Shown here in pieces: positions 62,208 to 64,000 of a stretch of 64,000 nt of DNA. Positions within the stretch are counted from its first letter, which is position 1, and every line of letters begins with the position of its first letter. A model generated the notes under the pieces. The model had not been told where the DNA came from and ran no database searches. It saw only the letters and a list, made by a program, of their open reading frames with translations. This DNA is from G963662675 sp963662675 (lineage in GTDB: Bacteria > Bacteroidota > Bacteroidia > Bacteroidales > Prolixibacteraceae). The stretch lies in contig CAXXHP010000002.1 in assembly GCA_963662675.2 (NCBI GenBank), forward strand, positions 186,001 through 250,000, written 5' to 3'. The translations under genes were made by a program, and so were the position numbers.

Positions 62208-63101
62208 TTATTTTACGTCACGATTCACAACTTTGGCTAACTCAATAATCTCTCTCGCCAGCTTCTCACTGGTAGCAAATAAAATCCCACGATGGTTCAT
62301 AAACGTGGAATCAGGTCGATTAAGATCAAGTGGATTGCCTTGCAGGTCGCTGGTCCAACCGCCGGCTTCTTTGTAAATGCAGGCACTGGCAGCATAATCC
62401 CAAACACTGCCGCCACCTAATTCTTTTTTAGGATAGCTGAAATAGCATGCCGGAGCTTTTTCCAATACCCAACAGGCAATAAGTGCTGCACCTCCCTGAA
62501 ACTTTGTCTTCAATCCTTTATAGTCTAATTGCTGACTAATATTCTCTAGTTTATTTAATGTTGTCTGATGGAGTTTATGCTTTGGGAAGTTTATGCCATG
62601 GCAAAATGTAAGAGATGCATTTTCTTCCTCTTCAACCATAAATTTGCGACCACTTCGATAGGCACCTTGCCCTTTTATGGCTGAATAAATTGTTTTGGTA
62701 ACGGGGTCAAAAATTACTCCTACTACCGGTTCTCCTTCTTTTGAAACAAGTGCGATTGATACGGAATAACCATGCTGATGATTTATAAATGCCAGCGTAC
62801 CATCAATCGGGTCAATACTCCAGAAAAAATCTTTTTCAAAACGTTCATGATTATCAGCACTCTCTTCTCCCAGTGTTCCAAGGTCATATTTCTGAGTAAC
62901 CATGGTTAACATCTGTAGAATAATCTCTTGCGCTTTTAAGTCAACTTCAGTTACCACCTGAGATGCAATACTATCGCCAACACCTTTATTTTTTACTTTT
63001 AGCTCTTTCCCACTGTATGAGGAGATCAGGGTTCCGGCTTTTAGGGCTGCAGAAGTAGCAGCGCCACATAGTTCTTCAAGATTATAAATGGTAAGATGCA
63101 T
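62208..63101 (-). CDS. Inositol-monophosphatase/CysQ-family phosphatase
   Basis: A 297-residue Mg-dependent sugar/nucleotide phosphatase of the FIG superfamily. Metal-binding motifs are TEVDLKAQ, GEES, the core WSIDPIDGTLAFIN and VWDYAASACIYKEAGG. The N-terminal half resembles 3'(2'),5'-bisphosphate nucleotidase (CysQ/HAL2) as much as inositol monophosphatase, so the substrate could be PAP or inositol phosphate. It is 12 bp downstream of the phosphotransferase gene on the same strand, suggesting one unit. Confidence 0.88.
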   Translation of the reverse strand: MHLTIYNLEELCGAATSAALKAGTLISSYSGKELKVKNKGVGDSIASQVVTEVDLKAQEIILQMLTMVTQKYDLGTLGEESADNHERFEKDFFWSIDPIDGTLAFINHQHGYSVSIALVSKEGEPVVGVIFDPVTKTIYSAIKGQGAYRSGRKFMVEEEENASLTFCHGINFPKHKLHQTTLNKLENISQQLDYKGLKTKFQGGAALIACWVLEKAPACYFSYPKKELGGGSVWDYAASACIYKEAGGWTSDLQGNPLDLNRPDSTFMNHRGILFATSEKLAREIIELAKVVNRDVK

Positions 63102-63113
63102 CGTTGTTTTCTT

Positions 63114-64000
63114 TTAAGAGTTAAGCTCTGCAATTACTTCACGAGCTAAACGTTCGCTATAGCTGTTGATTTTCCAGTGTCCCGGACTCCATCCCTTTAG
63201 AAACCGGTGAAAGTCAGTCCAGGCAACAGGGTATAAAGATCGCCAATCTTTTTCCAAAGCTTCATAATCAATATCTTTCTTCTTGCTGATTAAGGCTTCT
63301 TTTAGTCTTTTAAAATAGAAAGTCAAAAGATGTGATTCCATCTGTTCACAGTCTTCTTCATACAAACAACTACCTATGAAATAAGCGACATCCTTCATTC
63401 CACAACCACCACCAACATACTGAAAATCGACAGCTGCTACCTGATTGTCTTTTTCGGAGAAGCAAAAGTTAGCCAGTTTGGCATCGCCATGTACAAAGGT
63501 TTGAAACGGGCTGTCCTTTAGTTTTTGATCGATGGCTTTTGCTGCCTCTTTTAAGGGCGTATCTTTTAAAACCTGAAGTTCTTCGGGGCGTGTTTCCAGA
63601 TGCCAGTAGGTTCCTATTTTCCACAAGTTTTCAGGTTTCTCTCCCATGAATGTAGCATGGAAATTTGCTAACCACGACAAGCAACTTTCAATGTTTTGGA
63701 TAGTTACCGATGATTTACGCTCCGAATATCCGGCTTCATCCAGATCTTCGAGTACCATAAGCACTTCATCACCAAGTGTATCTAGTGCTAAACATTTGGG
63801 AATTCGGCAGCTTTCGTCACAGAGCTTACTCCACTGACGGTACCATGCTGTTTCAACTTGATAGGACTTTATTTTTCGTTCGTGCGAAAGGTCGGTATTC
63901 CATCCCCTCGGATGGTTGCTTCCTTTCGGTAGGCGCACATGCTTTGCAATTACACTTTTCGTATCTGCTCCTTTTAAGCCGTAGCGTACAATTTTTCCGT
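63114..64000 (-). CDS. Choline/ecdysteroid-kinase-like phosphotransferase, N-terminus outside window
   Basis: An open frame continues past base 64000; the GTG at 63938 is internal, since upstream in-frame codons encode KIVRYGLKGADTKSVIAKHV, a typical kinase N-lobe with the ATP-binding Lys. Downstream are the catalytic loop FVHGDAKLANFCF (Asp and Asn) and metal-binding VAAVDFQYVGGGCGMKDVAYF. These are features of the aminoglycoside/choline-kinase superfamily, closest to the ecdysteroid-kinase-like branch. The substrate is unknown. It lies 12 bp ahead of the FIG-family phosphatase gene. Confidence 0.88.
   Translation of the reverse strand, partial: GKIVRYGLKGADTKSVIAKHVRLPKGSNHPRGWNTDLSHERKIKSYQVETAWYRQWSKLCDESCRIPKCLALDTLGDEVLMVLEDLDEAGYSERKSSVTIQNIESCLSWLANFHATFMGEKPENLWKIGTYWHLETRPEELQVLKDTPLKEAAKAIDQKLKDSPFQTFVHGDAKLANFCFSEKDNQVAAVDFQYVGGGCGMKDVAYFIGSCLYEEDCEQMESHLLTFYFKRLKEALISKKKDIDYEALEKDWRSLYPVAWTDFHRFLKGWSPGHWKINSYSERLAREVIAELNS

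Overview
The window comes from a low-GC member of the Bacteroidota, probably a free-living or marine lineage. The evidence is a SusC/SusD maltodextrin locus, a secreted amylase with a C-terminal type IX secretion (Por) sorting domain, a BtuB/BtuG-type corrinoid capture pair, and repeated TAnnTTTG boxes (the Bacteroidota -7 element) 20-90 bp upstream of genes. I saw no rRNA, tRNA, CRISPR array, transposase or phage gene.

Layout. 1-17.4 kb is mostly housekeeping: a partial DUF4175-like membrane protein, an orphan receiver domain, ruvB, a glutaminyl cyclotransferase lipoprotein, a flippase, rpiB-lutB-rrf2, hemW, the dut-TPR-DUF4292-EnvC cell-envelope group, a Crp/Fnr regulator, an OsmC protein and an aldehyde dehydrogenase. 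17.5-35.6 kb is a complete maltodextrin locus. A T9SS-secreted GH13 enzyme and SusC/D/E lie on the minus strand, a LacI-type regulator diverges from them, and a plus-strand run encodes a GPH-type sugar symporter, beta-phosphoglucomutase, a GH65 phosphorylase and two more GH13 enzymes. Together they cut starch outside the cell, import oligosaccharides, trim them in the periplasm and phosphorolyse maltose to glucose 6-phosphate. Matching GCAAACGTTTG operators lie upstream of both arms. 36-45 kb holds metG, a B12-binding radical SAM protein, mscL, a LytS/LytR two-component pair and several small or unassigned genes, with strong palindromic terminators.

45.6-58.7 kb is a corrinoid locus. Two cobalamin riboswitches precede btuFCD and btuB-btuG respectively. 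A Nudix-type regulator with its own perfect 21-bp palindrome lies between them, followed by cobU, cobT, cobS, cobC, cobQ and cbiB. Small palindromic repeats are scattered between the cob genes. No threonine-phosphate decarboxylase or corrinoid adenosyltransferase is present in the window.

58.7-62.1 kb is the most notable accessory element: a tightly coupled two-gene operon of a cytoplasmic AAA+ ATPase and a catalytically intact subtilisin-like protease. The architecture matches the IetAS toxin-antitoxin/anti-phage type. It has its own promoter and overlaps the end of cbiB convergently. The window closes with an inositol-monophosphatase/CysQ-family enzyme and a partial aminoglycoside/choline-kinase-like phosphotransferase that runs off the right edge.
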